DNA of 64,000 bases, taken from positions 4,326,344 to 4,390,343 of the forward strand of contig NZ_LT800497.1 of NCBI RefSeq assembly GCF_900166635.1, in the 5' to 3' direction. Source of the stretch: Oceanobacillus timonensis (GTDB lineage: Bacteria > Bacillota > Bacilli > Bacillales > Amphibacillaceae). The notes under the pieces were generated by a model. The model did not search any database. It worked only from the letters and a program-made list of their open reading frames with translations, and was not told the origin of the DNA. The translations under genes and the position numbers were made by a program. This document shows positions 8,685 to 16,151 of this stretch, in pieces (position 1 is the first letter of the stretch; every line of letters begins with the position of its first letter).

Positions 8685-9404
8685 ACTTTCATCTGTTGTA
8701 ATATCATATTTAAATTTATCACTGCGATAAATAATTTTCGTGTATTCCAGCACCTTCTCCGTTTTGACATCGATACAACCCGTCTCAAGCACGATAAGGG
8801 GAACCATACTGCCGCACGACAACAGTTCTTGTTCATAAGAAGTGGGAAATGTAATACTTAATAATGATTGTTTACTCTTAAATTCCTCATATCCTAATTG
8901 ACGGTAATAAGCAAACATAGACAATATTTGCGGCCCATTTTGAGCTATATCCGGAAATAGTGCTTGGTTTACAAACGACTGATGAATCGCTATTGGTTCA
9001 TCGTCAATTAATCGCAGCCGGCCAATTTTATAAACCTCTGCTTCCAAATCTGCCTGTAATGCATCATAGACTGTGCTATCATAATTAATTTTTGTACAGT
9101 ACATGTTTTTTGTCGTCAAATGATAACCGGCTTGCTTCATCTTATCCGTGAAACTGGTGCTTCCTGTTAAATGCAATTGAATTGGTTTGGACGTTTCTTT
9201 TAAAAAGCGGCCTTTCCCCTGTACAGAATAAATATACCCGCGTGCTTCCAATGTAGTTAAAGCATTTCTTGCTGTGATACGCGGTACATTATACTTTTCT
9301 GCGAGTTTATTTTCAGAAGGGAGCTTTTCACCAGGGTGCATCGTTTTCGCTATAATCTTTTCCATTATGTCGTCAATAATTCTTGTTTCTTTATCTATAG
9401 CCAT
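8679..9404 (-). CDS. phnF: GntR/HutC-family regulator PhnF
   Basis: Transcription factor of 241 residues with an N-terminal winged helix (KLPSENKLAEKYNVPRITARNALTTLEARGYIYSVQGKGRF, about residues 27-67 within that region) and a C-terminal UTRA ligand-binding domain. Its place at the head of the phn locus fits PhnF, repressor of phosphonate genes. The ATG at 9404 has a weak AAGGGG site and overlaps the end of a 37-codon ORF by 10 bases, so translation may depend on that ORF. It ends in its own terminator. Confidence 0.88.
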   Translation of the reverse strand: MAIDKETRIIDDIMEKIIAKTMHPGEKLPSENKLAEKYNVPRITARNALTTLEARGYIYSVQGKGRFLKETSKPIQLHLTGSTSFTDKMKQAGYHLTTKNMYCTKINYDSTVYDALQADLEAEVYKIGRLRLIDDEPIAIHQSFVNQALFPDIAQNGPQILSMFAYYRQLGYEEFKSKQSLLSITFPTSYEQELLSCGSMVPLIVLETGCIDVKTEKVLEYTKIIYRSDKFKYDITTDESR

Positions 9405-9508
9405 CCATATCCCCTTGCCAAGCTGCTTTGTTTTTTCTTTAATTCGTATTTGGCCATTTCCATACTGCCATCAAAACAAAAAAGACCATCATCAAATTCA
9501 AAGTGCAT
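9395..9508 (-). CDS. Short leader ORF (37 aa) overlapping phnF
   Basis: Small ORF whose ATG at 9508 follows GGAGG by seven bases, a much better site than phnF has. The product begins MHFEFDDGLFCFDGSMEMAK and ends in a basic stretch and RGYGWL. Its stop lies inside the first phnF codons (10-base overlap), an arrangement typical of translational coupling. I do not recognise the peptide. The last third also carries the 20-base motif shared with the phnG leader, so part of its sequence may be an operator. Confidence 0.5.
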   Translation of the reverse strand: MHFEFDDGLFCFDGSMEMAKYELKKKQSSLARGYGWL

Positions 9509-9654
9509 GTTATTTCCTCCTTTTCCGTTCCATTTTATACGAAACAGCTGATAAAATGAAGCAACGTTCAGGAAAAAATAAGTTGTTTTCAAATAAGTCA
9601 GTTAATTCAAGTATAATAGAACATCTAATTACCATGGGTTCCTACACTTCTTTT

Positions 9655-10146
9655 CTATACTTCAGCGTGATTCCCCATCGCAATAGACAATCTATTCCAC
9701 GTATTGATTTGAATAATGACCATTGCAAGCTCCACATATTCCTTTTCATCAAAATATTCCCTTACCTTCTCATACAACGCATCACTGACTCCATTTTCTG
9801 AAACTAGCGTCATATTCTCTGCCAGTTCAAATGCAGCCCGATCCATCTCCGTAAATATTTCTTCCGTTTTCCAATGCTTCAGTGCATCTATCTGTTTGTC
9901 GGATACGTTTAGCTTTTTCGCTGCTTTGGTATGCATATTCAGACAATAAGAGCACCCATTAATCTGTGAAACTCTAATCTTAATAAGCTCTTTCAGCTTC
10001 CTGTCAATCGAAGTTTTCCGTACATATTTTTCAGATTCCATAATGGGTGTCATTGCGTTTGGAGCAACTTTAAAATAGTTTATTCGATTATCCATTTTCA
10101 TCATTCCTGCCGCCTTCACAATCCCTTTGTTGACCAGTTTTGCCAT
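9655..10146 (-). CDS. Carboxymuconolactone decarboxylase / AhpD-like protein
   Basis: A 163-residue member of the AhpD-like superfamily. The redox motif CSYCLNMH (CxxCxxxH) sits in RVSQINGCSYCLNMHTKAAKKL, as in alkylhydroperoxidase-like peroxidatic proteins. The substrate is unknown. The ATG at 10146 is chosen because AAAGGAG lies seven bases upstream; in-frame starts further up lack a site or are too close. It is transcribed away from the TetR-type gene next door, which suggests, but does not prove, that the regulator controlled it. Confidence 0.82.
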   Translation of the reverse strand: MAKLVNKGIVKAAGMMKMDNRINYFKVAPNAMTPIMESEKYVRKTSIDRKLKELIKIRVSQINGCSYCLNMHTKAAKKLNVSDKQIDALKHWKTEEIFTEMDRAAFELAENMTLVSENGVSDALYEKVREYFDEKEYVELAMVIIQINTWNRLSIAMGNHAEV

Positions 10147-10330
10147 ATCCATTCTCCTTTTTGTAAATGTTTTAAAATCCACGTACCTTCTTATTTCCCA
10201 TCAAATAAGTGCAACATTTATTGCATTGATAAGGGTATCGTATACTAGCAGTAATAAAGAATCAATACAATTTAAATAAGTCCTACAAACCCCTATTATA
10301 TGTAGGATGTATACAGAGGAGTGGAACAAG

Positions 10331-10912
10331 ATGTCTGATACAAGCAATAATCCTTCTGCCATCAGGTCTCAAGAATGTTTGACAGACGCGCTTTTATACC
10401 TTTTGGAAGAAAAATCCTTCCAAAAAATCACCATTAAAGAGATTGCTGAACAAGCCGTTTTAGACCGAAGTACCTTCTACCGGCATTTTGATTCAAAAAA
10501 TGCTGTTCTGGAACGATACCTCCATCAGCTGGCACAAGAATACCTGCGAAGGCTGGATGTAGGAGAAAATATGGACATGGGGAAAGTGGCAAGCATTTTC
10601 ATCACTTTTTGGATGGAAAATATAGACTTTATTCGTATCATTCGAAAAAATGATTTGGATAGTTTACTATTAAAGGCTTTTAATAAACACCTGCCTTCTA
10701 TCCACAGACTCACTGAAAACAAATTTGCCTATGCCATCAGTGAAGAAAATATGGAATTTGCTTTAGCTTTCAATGCAGGGGGAATGCGGAATATCCTGAT
10801 GAAATAGGCAGATAGTGATTTTCAACATACGTATGACGATTTGATAAAAGCTTTTGAGGAAATAACCCGGTTTAACTATGTCAGGCGGGATATGGCAACA
10901 AAAGAAAAGTGA
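10331..10912 (+). pseudogene. TetR-family regulator interrupted by an amber codon
   Basis: The first 159 codons (10331-10807) encode a normal TetR helix-turn-helix (ITIKEIAEQAVLDRSTFYRHFDSKNAVL) and part of the ligand domain, ending GGMRNILMK then TAG at 10805. The same frame stays open after the TAG for another 34 codons (beginning ADSDFQHTYDDLIKAFEEITR) to a TGA at 10910, exactly before a terminator. Related TetR proteins have a tryptophan at this position, so a TGG to TAG change is likely. GAGGAG nine bases before the ATG decides the start. The truncated form may be inactive. Confidence 0.8.
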
Positions 10913-10942
10913 GCCAAACTTTTTAGGTAGGCTCACTTTTTT
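10905..10942 (+). terminator. Terminator after the TetR gene
   Basis: AAAAGTGAGCC pairs with GGCTCACTTTT around a 14-base loop and is followed by a run of T. It overlaps the end of the full-length reading frame, which supports that frame being the original gene end. Confidence 0.85.
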
Positions 10943-10975
10943 GCTACAGCTTGCGACTTACCTATTTTTCTTTTT

Positions 10976-11860
10976 TTACTCGTCTGCCAGCTTTTTAATC
11001 TCTTCTTTGCTTAATTTTGTGATCTCTGCGATTTGGTTGACCGGCATTCCTATTGCCAGCAATTCTAAAGCTATTTCTTGTTTTCCTTCCTGCTTTCCTT
11101 TCTCCAATCCTCTCTCAAAATAAGAATTCGGCAGCTTCAATACCACTTCTTTTTCCTCCTCCGGTAAGTTTTCCATTTGCTCCATCATTTCGGATTCCTC
11201 CTCTTTGTTTAGTTTTAGATAAGTCTCGAAATAGCCATATAGAAACTCCATTTGCGCCGGGTTGATTTGCATCCGGGTGATCATGCGCAGAAACTCCAGC
11301 TTTACCTGAACCCGCTCATGCTCTTCATAGCCCATTTGACTAAGCAATGCTGCGGCAGCCGGGTTGTCTGATTGAATATATGCTCTCCAGTCTTTCTTGA
11401 TTAAGTGTAATTGTAAAAAGTTAAATTGAAGTACGTCTTGGGTGGGGGTATCGATTCTGAATTGCGTCGGTTCTTCTTTCTCCCTATTATAACTCAAAAC
11501 AGCGATGGGTTGAATGGGTTTGCGGTGTTTGGCATAGAGGTAACTAAAATAAAGAAACATTCTTTCGGGAAAATTTGCTTCATGCGTTGATTGGGCTTCG
11601 GTATGAATATGCAGGATTTTGTCTTCGTGATTCAGCTTTACTGCTGCGAGAACGTCAATTTCTTTCTTGCGGCCATTGATGTAGTCCAAGTATACTTCTT
11701 GTTCGAGGAAGGTGACCTTGGAGAAATCAATGTAGGGATAGAGATTGGGGAAAAATGCTTCGATAAACTCTTCAAAAAACTCTTGTATCAGCTTTTTCGT
11801 CAACCGATCATGCTTCATGTAGTCTGCTTCTTTTTCTAGAATTAATGGTGCTGTAAACAA
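10976..11860 (-). CDS. Rpn-family (PD-(D/E)XK) nuclease, transposase-like
   Basis: A 294-residue protein of the Rpn/recombination-promoting nuclease type, widespread in Bacillaceae as multi-copy genes. The PD-(D/E)XK core is suggested by RKKEIDVLAAVKL and HIHTEAQS at about residues 64-92. The C-terminus has the family's charged tail with ERGLEKGKQEGKQEIALELL and a final helix-turn-like segment. The start is TTG at 11860 with AAAGGAAG seven bases before. It is a single gene flanked by a broken tetR and a gene remnant, which fits a place prone to rearrangement. Confidence 0.75.
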   Translation of the reverse strand: MFTAPLILEKEADYMKHDRLTKKLIQEFFEEFIEAFFPNLYPYIDFSKVTFLEQEVYLDYINGRKKEIDVLAAVKLNHEDKILHIHTEAQSTHEANFPERMFLYFSYLYAKHRKPIQPIAVLSYNREKEEPTQFRIDTPTQDVLQFNFLQLHLIKKDWRAYIQSDNPAAAALLSQMGYEEHERVQVKLEFLRMITRMQINPAQMEFLYGYFETYLKLNKEEESEMMEQMENLPEEEKEVVLKLPNSYFERGLEKGKQEGKQEIALELLAIGMPVNQIAEITKLSKEEIKKLADE

Positions 11861-11914
11861 TAGAACACTTCCTTTCTTTAAATTATCTTTATTTTACCAA
11901 TACTTCTACAGAAA

Positions 11915-12106
11915 AGCTACTACAATATAATAAATCATACAGTTGTTGACGGCAAGCGAATGCATTTTTCGGGGTCGGCCGTGGGTCTTTTTGGACATTG
12001 GATTAAATGGTGGTTTTTTACTATTATCACGTTAGGTATCTACGGATTCTGGGTGTTTATTAAACTGGAGGATTGGAAAGTGCGCCATACTAATTTTATT
12101 AATTGA
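11915..12106 (+). pseudogene. C-terminal remnant of a DUF898-like membrane protein
   Basis: The plus strand reads a 63-codon fragment with no start codon or ribosome site, containing HTVVDGKRMHFSGSAVGLFG, then WWFFTIITLGIYGFWVFIK and ending at TGA 12106. This matches the repeated unit of small DUF898-type membrane proteins of Firmicutes as I know them. The N-terminal half is missing; the fragment lies between the Rpn gene and pspA. It accounts for most of the 390-base space here. Confidence 0.6.
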
Positions 12107-12168
12107 TTTTTATACAATAAATCCTCAAAATTTTCCTGATTCCATTTCAACTACTCTTTCTCAATTAG

Positions 12169-12206
12169 AAACTCCTCTCATTACAAATTTGTAATGTAGA
12201 GGAGTT
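12169..12206. terminator. Bidirectional terminator downstream of pspA
   Basis: AAACTCCTCT and AGAGGAGTTTT pair, with an inner ATTACAAATTTGTAAT palindrome. A and T runs on the two flanks allow use from both strands; pspA ends 46 bases away. Confidence 0.75.
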
Positions 12207-12251
12207 TTGTTGAAGCTGTAAAGAACACTTTTTCACTTCTACCTTCAAGCT

Positions 12252-12887
12252 CTAGTTTACGTCCTTTTCATCTAATTTCTTTTCAATGGCAGCAATTTTA
12301 CTGTCAAAAGTACTTTTATAGTAAGCACTGTTTACTTTGTACTCCAGGTTTTCGATATATTGCTCCATCTCTCTAAACTTGGAGAAGGGTTTTTCTGGTG
12401 ATTCATCCACGACCTGATTGATTTGGTGATTTGCTTTGGCAATATTTTCACGTCCCATCAGCTCCATACGACGCAGGTGCATATCCTTCAGGCGATGCTT
12501 CATTTCTTCGTATTTCTGCTCCAGATTTTCAAGCTGGGTAATGGCTTCCTCTCTGGATGCTTTCATGCGTTCAGCACGATTTTGATACTCTTCTTGCTCT
12601 TTTAAAGCAAATTCATGCATTTCTTCTTCCTGAGCGCGTTCTGCGATTTGTGCTTGTTTCTGACGCTTATCTGCAAGGTCTTGGGCTTTCATATACTCCC
12701 GTGCAAATTCTTCTTTTAATTTATATTGACGGTCAATCAATTTTCTCACTTTTTCTTTTTCCTGTTCACTTTGACGTAAATAATGATTTAACGCCGCAAT
12801 CGGATTTTTTTGTTCCTTTTTATCCATCATGGTGTGTAAATCTGCTGAAATGGAATCCTTCATTCGCGTAAAAATATTTGTTGACAT
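12252..12887 (-). CDS. pspA: PspA/IM30 phage-shock family protein
   Basis: A 211-residue, almost entirely helical coiled-coil protein of the PspA/IM30 family, which supports the membrane under envelope stress as ESCRT-III-like oligomers. It begins STNIFTRMKDSISADLHTMMDKKEQKNP and continues as long heptad stretches rich in Glu, Lys and Gln. ATG at 12887 has GGAGAG seven bases upstream; an in-frame TTG two codons earlier is less likely. It follows a small membrane protein by 30 bases in a two-gene operon. Confidence 0.88.
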   Translation of the reverse strand: MSTNIFTRMKDSISADLHTMMDKKEQKNPIAALNHYLRQSEQEKEKVRKLIDRQYKLKEEFAREYMKAQDLADKRQKQAQIAERAQEEEMHEFALKEQEEYQNRAERMKASREEAITQLENLEQKYEEMKHRLKDMHLRRMELMGRENIAKANHQINQVVDESPEKPFSKFREMEQYIENLEYKVNSAYYKSTFDSKIAAIEKKLDEKDVN

Positions 12888-12917
12888 AATCAATCTCTCC
12901 TTTGAATGTTATTCATT

Positions 12918-13271
12918 TTATTTATTTAACTCTGCCCACTGTTTTTCAAAATTTGTAAACGGATCATCATCTTCCTTTATTTCGTGGACAACAGAGCCTT
13001 CCGGTGTATTCCAGTTTTTATAAATGAGGTAAAGCGCATAAGCTGCCGCAACACCTAAAACGGCGTAAAGGTTTGAGAATGCGATGCTTACTACAATTAA
13101 TCCTAGAATCGCCCACCCTATTTTGGCAGCTACAGAATCTGTTTTGATAAATTTTTTGAAGCATACATATAGTAAACCTGCGCTTAATGCCAGTAATACC
13201 ATTGGACCTAAATTTACGAGAAGGACAAATACTGCAATAAGTCCTCCGATAAACAACATGAATTTTTTCAT
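12918..13271 (-). CDS. Small membrane protein of the Lmo0954 family, PspA partner
   Basis: A 117-residue protein with three to four hydrophobic segments (about residues 4-37, 50-70 and 71-84) and an acidic, soluble C-terminal tail (EIKEDDDPFTNFEKQWAELNK). Such proteins commonly precede pspA in Bacillales and Listeria, and may recruit it to the membrane; that role is inferred from context. First gene of the operon, divergent from the PadR gene, with about 320 bases of shared upstream DNA. Confidence 0.75.
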   Translation of the reverse strand: MKKFMLFIGGLIAVFVLLVNLGPMVLLALSAGLLYVCFKKFIKTDSVAAKIGWAILGLIVVSIAFSNLYAVLGVAAAYALYLIYKNWNTPEGSVVHEIKEDDDPFTNFEKQWAELNK

Positions 13272-13510
13272 TTTGTTTTTCCCCTTTCGTTATCGTATCT
13301 TTATCTTATCGGTTCCAGCATTTTTTCGTAATGAGCTTAAGAAATATCTTTGTCTACGCCTTCCGGTCTATTTGCTTTTAATCCTTTGTAAAAGATTGGT
13401 TATAAAAGCAATAAAACAAAAGAAAAAAGAGCAGCTGCTTACTTTAAGTTCGACAATTCATGTTTAGTTATCTCATCAGTAAATTTGTTTATTTCTTCAT
13501 AAAAACACCT

Positions 13511-13580
13511 CAACTATCTTTTTATATAAGATAGTTGACAATTACCTTACATTCAACTATAGTATAATATAAGATAGTTG
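13511..13580 (+). promoter_or_regulatory. padR promoter with two matching 27-base operators
   Basis: Two copies of CAACTAT-N13-ATAGTTG lie at 13511-13537 and 13554-13580, 43 bases apart, about four helical turns. Between and over them a sigma-A-like promoter fits: TTGACA at 13535, an 18-base spacer, TATAGT at 13559. The second palindrome ends just before the padR ribosome site. This is a typical arrangement for an autoregulating PadR dimer. Confidence 0.75.
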
Positions 13581-13592
13581 AGGAGGTACGAC

Positions 13593-13931
13593 ATGTCAGT
13601 ATCTGGTCAGATGATGAAGGGATTATTAGACGGCGCCATATTAGGTTTGATTTCACAAGGGGAAACGTATGGGTATGAAATTCTTGAGAAATTAAAAGAA
13701 CAAGACTTCCCAGAGATCAGCGATGGAAGTATCTACCCTGTCCTTCTTCGTTTAAGCAAAAAAGGGTACGTTCAAACCGAATTAAAAAAATCCGATACAG
13801 GTGGCCCAAAACGAAAATACTACACAATCACTGTAAAAGGATTAGAAGAACTAGCTATTTTCCGTAATAAATGGACTTATTTGAATAAAGGGATGAACAA
13901 TTTGATGAGGAGTGTGGAAGATGCTAAGTAA
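13593..13931 (+). CDS. PadR-family transcriptional regulator
   Basis: A 112-residue PadR repressor with the family winged helix (ILGLISQGETYGYEILEKLKEQDFPEISDGSIYPVLLRLSKKGYV lies at residues 12-56) and a short C-terminal dimer helix. The ATG at 13593 has GAGGAGG six bases upstream. It overlaps the following membrane-protein gene by 11 bases. Paired palindromes over its promoter suggest autoregulation and control of its partner. Confidence 0.92.
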   Translation: MSVSGQMMKGLLDGAILGLISQGETYGYEILEKLKEQDFPEISDGSIYPVLLRLSKKGYVQTELKKSDTGGPKRKYYTITVKGLEELAIFRNKWTYLNKGMNNLMRSVEDAK

Positions 13932-14694
13932 AGAAGCAGAGAAGTTCTTATTGAATTTGCGTCTGGAATTAATCACGCGTGGTAAAAGTGAAAAAGACAT
14001 CCAGGAAATTGAAGAAGAGCTGAGGGATCATTTAATGGAAGCAGAAGCAAATGGAAAAAGTATTAAAAGCATCACAGGGGGATCGGTAAAAGATTATATC
14101 CATTCCATTTCACAAGAATTGCCTCGGGAAAAAGGATTGATCAAAAATAGTATTTTATTTATTATCTATATGCTCGGCGTATTTACGATTCCTAACTTAA
14201 TTAGCGGTGACTTCCAATTAAATACAAGCGTCATTCTTTATAATCTCGGCATTTTATTAATAGGCATATTGGGCACCTTATTCATTGTTAAAAAGACAGC
14301 TCGTAAGTATGGCGACAGCAAAAAAACCTATATAATTGTAGGAATTTTTTCCGTATTCTTCTTTCTTGCAATGGTCGGCGGTCAATTTATCATTCGCAAT
14401 TACCCGGGGGTTATCCTTGCAGACAGTAACCCTTCTGTGAACCTTATTGTCGGAGCTATTCTTTTAGGTATTTTCATCATTGGTGCGCTTATCGTAAAAC
14501 AGTGGTTTTTCGCAATCCTTATTTTCTTATTATGTTCCCCTCAAATCATTGCTAAAATCGCAACTGGCGGCAGCGGGCCGGAAAGTGAGTCCTATGTAAT
14601 TATCTCCGGCGTCATGCTTTTGGTGGTCTCCATTACGGTAATAGGAATTTTAACGTACACATCGAAAAAAGAGGATAATAAGACTTCTCATTAA
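13921..14694 (+). CDS. HAAS-type membrane protein paired with PadR
   Basis: A 257-residue protein with a soluble N-terminal region of about 80 residues (LNLRLELITRGKSEKDIQEIEEELRDHLMEAE is the HAAS-like part) followed by about six membrane helices. PadR genes are often followed by such HAAS/DUF1700-type proteins, which may be the sensor or target in envelope responses; the function is not known. The ATG at 13921 lies inside the padR end with GAGGAG eight bases upstream. Confidence 0.75.
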   Translation: MLSKEAEKFLLNLRLELITRGKSEKDIQEIEEELRDHLMEAEANGKSIKSITGGSVKDYIHSISQELPREKGLIKNSILFIIYMLGVFTIPNLISGDFQLNTSVILYNLGILLIGILGTLFIVKKTARKYGDSKKTYIIVGIFSVFFFLAMVGGQFIIRNYPGVILADSNPSVNLIVGAILLGIFIIGALIVKQWFFAILIFLLCSPQIIAKIATGGSGPESESYVIISGVMLLVVSITVIGILTYTSKKEDNKTSH

Positions 14695-14710
14695 CAAAGT
14701 TTCAAGACAA

Positions 14711-14758
14711 GAAGGCAGCCTGTCATTTCCATTATTAAATAGAGAAGTTGCTGCCTTC
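14711..14758 (+). terminator. Hairpin after the PadR/HAAS operon
   Basis: GAAGGCAGC and GCTGCCTTC form a nine-base-pair stem around a 30-base AT-rich loop. There is no long T run, so its strength as a terminator is uncertain. Confidence 0.5.
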
Positions 14759-14835
14759 ATTATACCAATATTTCTTTTATTCTTTTTCCTTCTGGTATGT
14801 TAAAATGTTACAGAACAAATATAGCTTTCTTCCCT

Positions 14836-15363
14836 TTAGGAATGTATCTTCAGTGTTTTCGTCATGATATAATCTGTCTGCTCATCGTCTCCCATAAAAA
14901 AGGAATGTGATCCAGTCCGCACGAAACCATTCTTCTCGTAAAAAAGAAGTGCCTGTTCATTATATTCCCATACGCCCAGCCATATTTTTTCCTTCTTTTT
15001 GTCCTTGGCTATTTCAATTGCTTTGTCCATCAGATATTTCCCTAATCCTTTTCGCTGGAAACCGCTTCGAATATAGATACGCTCTATTTCCAGAGCATCC
15101 TCTCCAACTTCTTCGGATTGTGCCTTATCTGTATTCACTTTCATATACCCGGCCAGCTGGTCATTATAATAAACGAAAAAGAACGTTGCATTCTTTTGCA
15201 CCATTTCTTGTTGAAGTTTATCCAATGTATATGCATTTTCCAAATAAGCTTGCATATTTTCCGGTGTATTCTGTTCTTGAAATGTTTCCGTAAACGTTTC
15301 GACGCTGATTTCTTGAAGCGCCTGTAAGTCATCTTGATTGCAAGTTTTTATGTTCATTGTCAT
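14836..15363 (-). CDS. GNAT-family N-acetyltransferase
   Basis: A 175-residue GNAT acetyltransferase, transferring acetyl from acetyl-CoA to an unknown amine. The coenzyme A loop reads GFQRKGLGKYLMDKAIEIAK, after the beta strand IERIYIRS; the C-terminal FYEKNGFVRTGSHSF is typical. ATG at 15363 follows GGAAGGCAGG. It sits 25 bases after marR in the same direction and is probably controlled by it. Related Bacillus proteins act on polyamines, which is only a possibility here. Confidence 0.87.
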   Translation of the reverse strand: MTMNIKTCNQDDLQALQEISVETFTETFQEQNTPENMQAYLENAYTLDKLQQEMVQKNATFFFVYYNDQLAGYMKVNTDKAQSEEVGEDALEIERIYIRSGFQRKGLGKYLMDKAIEIAKDKKKEKIWLGVWEYNEQALLFYEKNGFVRTGSHSFFMGDDEQTDYIMTKTLKIHS

Positions 15364-15388
15364 ATTCCTGCCTTCCTTTTCACCCAGG

Positions 15389-15841
15389 TTAATACTCCCG
15401 CTTATTTCCCTTCTTCACAAATTCCCAGTCTACTTCTATATTTTTTCGAACCTTCTCGAGTAAATAGACAAGGGAATCCGCTTCTGTTTCCGTCAGTCCT
15501 TTTAAAGCAACCTGATTGGAGTAATCATTTTCCTTTTTAATCATCGGATAAATGCTTTTTCCCTTTTCTGTTGGCATCAGCTTTTTTATCTTTCTATTAT
15601 TGGCATCTGCTTTCTTTTCAATAAAACCATTGGTCTCCAGATTTTTGACAGCACGGGCCGCTGTTGTCCGGTCTACCTTAATCATTTCAGCCAGCTTTTC
15701 TTGAATAATGCCCGGATTTTCACAAATACGGACCAGATATAAATATTGGCCCTTCGTAAGGTTATAGTCTTTAAATTCGATATTGCTGATGGAATCAAGT
15801 GCTCTCGCAATCATACCAATTTCCCGCAGAATTTCCGCCAT
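15389..15841 (-). CDS. MarR-family transcriptional regulator
   Basis: A 150-residue MarR protein with the winged helix at about residues 28-100 (LTKGQYLYLVRICENPGI, IKVDRTTAARAVKNLETNGFIEKK). ATG at 15841 has GGAGG seven bases upstream. First gene of a marR-GNAT operon. A perfect 10-base inverted repeat 45 bases upstream is a likely operator. Confidence 0.9.
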   Translation of the reverse strand: MAEILREIGMIARALDSISNIEFKDYNLTKGQYLYLVRICENPGIIQEKLAEMIKVDRTTAARAVKNLETNGFIEKKADANNRKIKKLMPTEKGKSIYPMIKKENDYSNQVALKGLTETEADSLVYLLEKVRKNIEVDWEFVKKGNKREY

Positions 15842-15885
15842 ATTTTCGCCTCCAGCATGTTTTCTCTATAAGAAATTTTACTTTA

Positions 15886-15909
15886 TTTTTGTTGTATTTA
15901 CAACAAAAA
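15886..15909 (-). promoter_or_regulatory. Perfect palindrome upstream of marR, candidate operator
   Basis: TTTTTGTTGT-N4-ACAACAAAAA is a perfect inverted repeat in the marR upstream region, the size and type used by MarR proteins. Position suggests autoregulation. Confidence 0.6.
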
Positions 15910-15984
15910 CTTTAAAAATCATCCATTCCCTATCTCTCATCATTATCAGTGGCAGGTTCTTCTAGCAACGACAACCTTGCATCT

Positions 15985-16019
15985 AAAAAATCCTGCGCAG
16001 CATTTGCCCAGGATTTTTT
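15985..16019. terminator. Symmetric hairpin between marR and the aminotransferase
   Basis: AAAAAATCCTG and CAGGATTTTTT pair around a 13-base loop; A and T tracts allow function in either direction. Together with the hairpin at 16054-16089 it fills the space between the two minus-strand genes. Confidence 0.6.
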
Positions 16020-16044
16020 CATTCAGACCACATTACTTATCTCT

Positions 16045-16089
16045 AAAAAAATCAGGCTTCCCGTAAGTTTGCTCCACTTACAGAAAGCC
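16045..16089 (-). terminator. Terminator of the class V aminotransferase gene
   Basis: On the minus strand GGCTTTCTGTAAGT pairs with ACTTACGGGAAGCC with two mismatches, followed by a short spacer and six T residues. It lies about 60 bases after the aminotransferase stop. Confidence 0.7.
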
Positions 16090-16151
16090 CGCATGCATCA
16101 AACATCTATCACCTTTTTATCGACAAAATGCCATCCTTTACGATGTATGAG

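Noticed and set aside
8539..8730. 63-codon plus-strand frame opposite the phnF end
   Set aside because: It overlaps the phnF terminator and has no ribosome site; a shadow frame.
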